A DNA stretch of 7,970 nucleotides from Clostridia bacterium (GTDB lineage: Bacteria; Bacillota_A; Clostridia; Peptostreptococcales; JAAYPU01), in assembly GCA_022360735.1 (NCBI GenBank), contig JAKSCF010000703.1, forward strand, positions 1 to 7,970, written 5' to 3'. A program made the position numbers and the translations under genes. Of this stretch, positions 6,353 through 7,970 are shown piece by piece (within the stretch, counting starts at the first letter, position 1; the number at the start of each line of letters is the position of its first letter). The notes beneath the pieces were generated by a model, which was given only the letters and a program-made list of their open reading frames with translations, made no database searches and was not told where the DNA came from.

Positions 6353-7762
6353 ATGAATTATTCTTTTATTCCAATTATTATAATAGGAATATTTACTTTT
6401 GTTCCTTTATGGATTGGGGCTGCTGCAGGGAAAGAATCTTTATGGAATACAGAAGATTTTTTTGTGCAAAGCAGAAAAATGAGTACATTTACTTCCTTCT
6501 TTACAGTTTATGCTACATGGTGGAGTTCTTTTGCTTTTCTAGGTTCCAGTGCATATTTTTATATCAGAGGACCTGTATATTGGTCAGGTATAGCATGGAA
6601 TATCTTATTTGGTATTCTTTACTATACAATTGGAAAAAGAATATGGTTTCACGGAAAAACCAATGGATATATCACACCTACAGATTTGTTTTCTGATGTT
6701 TATCATTCAAAAACGTTAGATGGACTGATTACCTTGCTCATGATACTTTTTACACTACCTTATTTGCAAATTCAATTGTCCGGAGGTGCATACCTGATAG
6801 AGATTGCCTCTAATGGGCTGATATCATGGAAGGTGAGTGGTCTCATTTTCTACTTAATTATCATTATATATTTATGGGCTGGTGGATTAAGAGCCGTAGC
6901 ATGGGCAGATATATTTTATGGGATATTGATACTGTTAGGCATGATGATAGGTGGTTTTTATTTGGTTGAAAAGGTTGGCGGTATTACTTATCTTTTTGAA
7001 AGTATTCAATATTCAAACCCAGAGCACCTTCAGCTTCCCGGACCTATGGGAGACTCTGATGAATGGCTCTGGATATCCATGTTTATGATTACGCCAATAG
7101 GTGCTTTGATGGGACCACAGCTATGGATACGTATGTATTGTGTGGAAAAAAGAGAATCTTTTTCTATAATGCCTTTCTTATTCAGTATTACGGCCATAGT
7201 ATATTTAGGTTCTATGCTGGTAGGTACTGTAGGGGTTTTACTGGAACCTGATATAGAAGTACCGGATGTCATATATCCTATGCTATTGTTAAAAAAAGCA
7301 CCTACTTGGCTGACAGCATTTTTACTATGCTGCGGGGCAGCTGCTGCCATGTCCACTTCAAACTCGCAAATCCATGCCATATCTGCAGTTTATTCTATTG
7401 ATGTACATAAGAAGTATATTAATCCTAATATATCAGATCGAAGGCTGGTGTTTATAGGACGCTGGGCAATAGTCTTTTTTTCAGCAATTGCATACATCAT
7501 GTTGGTTAATTTTCCGGGTTTGTTGGTACAGATAGGTATGATTGCATTAAGCGGAACGGCACAGGTATTTGTACCTACTGTAGGCGCATTGGTTTGGAAA
7601 AGAGCTAATTCTAAGAGTGCTATTGCGGGATTGCTGAGTGGTGTTTCTGTATTAGTGATATGTACTTTTATATTTAAGATGACAGCAGCCCATTCAGGTC
7701 TTATCGGTTTGATGATCAATGCAATGATATTTATAAGTATTGGATTCATTGCAAAAAAATAA
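6353..7762 (+). CDS. Sodium:solute symporter (SSS family), copy 2, paralogue of copy 1
   Basis: 469 residues. It aligns to the first symporter (2901-4379) with no gap for about 435 residues. By hand count 264 of the first 430 residues are identical (about 61%). The same hallmarks are kept: ATWWSSFAFLGSSAYFY (54-70), GGLRAVAWADIFYG (177-190) and AMSTSNSQIHAISA (332-345), including S334 and T335 of the sodium site. It differs in three ways. It lacks the polar C-terminal tail and ends at AKK directly after the last span. It has a 3-residue deletion in the last loop. No small DUF3311-like gene precedes it. Differences cluster in loops (for example 211-240 and 261-275) rather than the core spans, so a related substrate is likely. 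AAGGAG lies 7 bases before the ATG. No good terminator was found in the 208 bases downstream. Confidence 0.94.
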   Translation: MNYSFIPIIIIGIFTFVPLWIGAAAGKESLWNTEDFFVQSRKMSTFTSFFTVYATWWSSFAFLGSSAYFYIRGPVYWSGIAWNILFGILYYTIGKRIWFHGKTNGYITPTDLFSDVYHSKTLDGLITLLMILFTLPYLQIQLSGGAYLIEIASNGLISWKVSGLIFYLIIIIYLWAGGLRAVAWADIFYGILILLGMMIGGFYLVEKVGGITYLFESIQYSNPEHLQLPGPMGDSDEWLWISMFMITPIGALMGPQLWIRMYCVEKRESFSIMPFLFSITAIVYLGSMLVGTVGVLLEPDIEVPDVIYPMLLLKKAPTWLTAFLLCCGAAAAMSTSNSQIHAISAVYSIDVHKKYINPNISDRRLVFIGRWAIVFFSAIAYIMLVNFPGLLVQIGMIALSGTAQVFVPTVGALVWKRANSKSAIAGLLSGVSVLVICTFIFKMTAAHSGLIGLMINAMIFISIGFIAKK

Positions 7763-7844
7763 CAGATAAGAATAGAATAAAATAATAATGTTTAAGGAAT
7801 CCTATAATAGACATACTATGTGAATCTATCTTGTATATTGTAAA

Positions 7845-7932
7845 AGAGTATAGGCACTCTATGTAAGTAGGAGGGCCTACCGCGGAAAACTCTTATCTCA
7901 CGCTTGTCGCACAGGATATCCAAAAGGATGTC
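7845..7932 (+). other. Non-coding flank with three small hairpins
   Basis: No open frame or convincing terminator is seen between 7763 and the window end. Three short stems stand in a row: AGAGT/ACTCT (7845-7849 with 7856-7860), GTAGG/CCTAC (7867-7871 with 7876-7880, loop AGGG) and GATATCC/GGATGTC (7915-7921 with 7926-7932, one G-T pair). The AAGAGT arm could alternatively pair with ACTCTT at 7890-7895. This stretch looks more G/C-rich than the flanking non-coding DNA. It may be a small RNA or leader, but none is recognised. Confidence 0.3.
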
Positions 7933-7952
7933 GAAAAAAATAGAAAAAGGTG

Positions 7953-7958
7953 TTGACA
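7953..7958 (+). promoter_or_regulatory. Perfect -35 box TTGACA of a promoter continuing past the window
   Basis: TTGACA is preceded by an A-rich stretch (7933-7948) resembling an UP element. Its -10 box would fall near 7976, outside the window. Perfect -35 boxes with such an upstream element are typical of strong promoters, including those of rRNA and tRNA operons, but the gene served is not visible. Confidence 0.4.
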
Positions 7959-7970
7959 GGAAGAAATAGA

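Noticed and set aside
6316..6696. 126-residue open frame overlapping the start of symporter 2.
   Set aside because: It is out of frame with a clear SSS-family gene, has no family features and has no ribosome binding site. Other overlapping frames (1747-1929 on +, 4040-4348, 5718-5915, 7030-7380 and 7390-7749 on -, 7063-7251 on +) and the mostly antisense 5944-6270 are likewise shadows.
7871..7886. GAGGGCCTACCGCGGA resembles the T-box antiterminator core (AGGGTGGNACCGCG).
   Set aside because: The central GGN is missing, there is no stem I or specifier region upstream, and no terminator follows. The similarity is partial and probably chance.
1..7970. Mobile elements, CRISPR arrays and tRNA or rRNA genes.
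   Set aside because: No transposase-like frames, no terminal inverted repeats with target duplications, no spaced identical repeats of CRISPR type and no recognisable RNA gene were seen in the window.

Overview
The window is AT-rich, and every gene start sits behind a strong AGGAGG-like ribosome binding site. There is also a TTG start, and U-tailed or near-U-tailed hairpin terminators. Together with the protein families seen, this points to a low-G+C Gram-positive anaerobe of the class Clostridia. The genus cannot be read from the sequence.

Layout. The left third, on the minus strand, holds a two-component system. The sensor kinase gene (2376 to 670) comes first, followed by an OmpR/PhoB-type response regulator gene that starts at a TTG (460) and runs off the left edge. 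The 209-base gap between them carries a good-looking promoter for the regulator and a palindrome over its predicted start point. The centre and right, on the plus strand, hold a small DUF3311-like membrane protein overlapping by one base with a sodium:solute symporter (SSS family), then a terminator. Next come a cytoplasmic YtcJ-type amidohydrolase with its own terminator, and a second SSS transporter that is a close paralogue of the first (about 61% identical over 430 ungapped residues, counted by hand). The last 208 bases are non-coding. They contain several small hairpins and end in a perfect -35 box whose promoter belongs to something beyond the window.

How it may work together (inference). 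The kinase has seven predicted membrane spans and a PAS domain. It would sense a compound at or in the membrane and phosphorylate the regulator. The 285-base divergent region between the kinase and the transporter operon contains TTTAAG/TTTAAA hexamers spaced at about one or two helical turns, upstream of a TATAAT that lacks a good -35 box. That is the layout expected of an OmpR-family activated promoter. The two symporters would import one or two related substrates, and the amidohydrolase would hydrolyse an amide or related bond in the cytoplasm. The substrate cannot be named from sequence. The families are all known. The possible novelty is the combination: a sensor, duplicated symporters, one small partner protein and one hydrolase, apparently forming a single uptake-and-degradation module.
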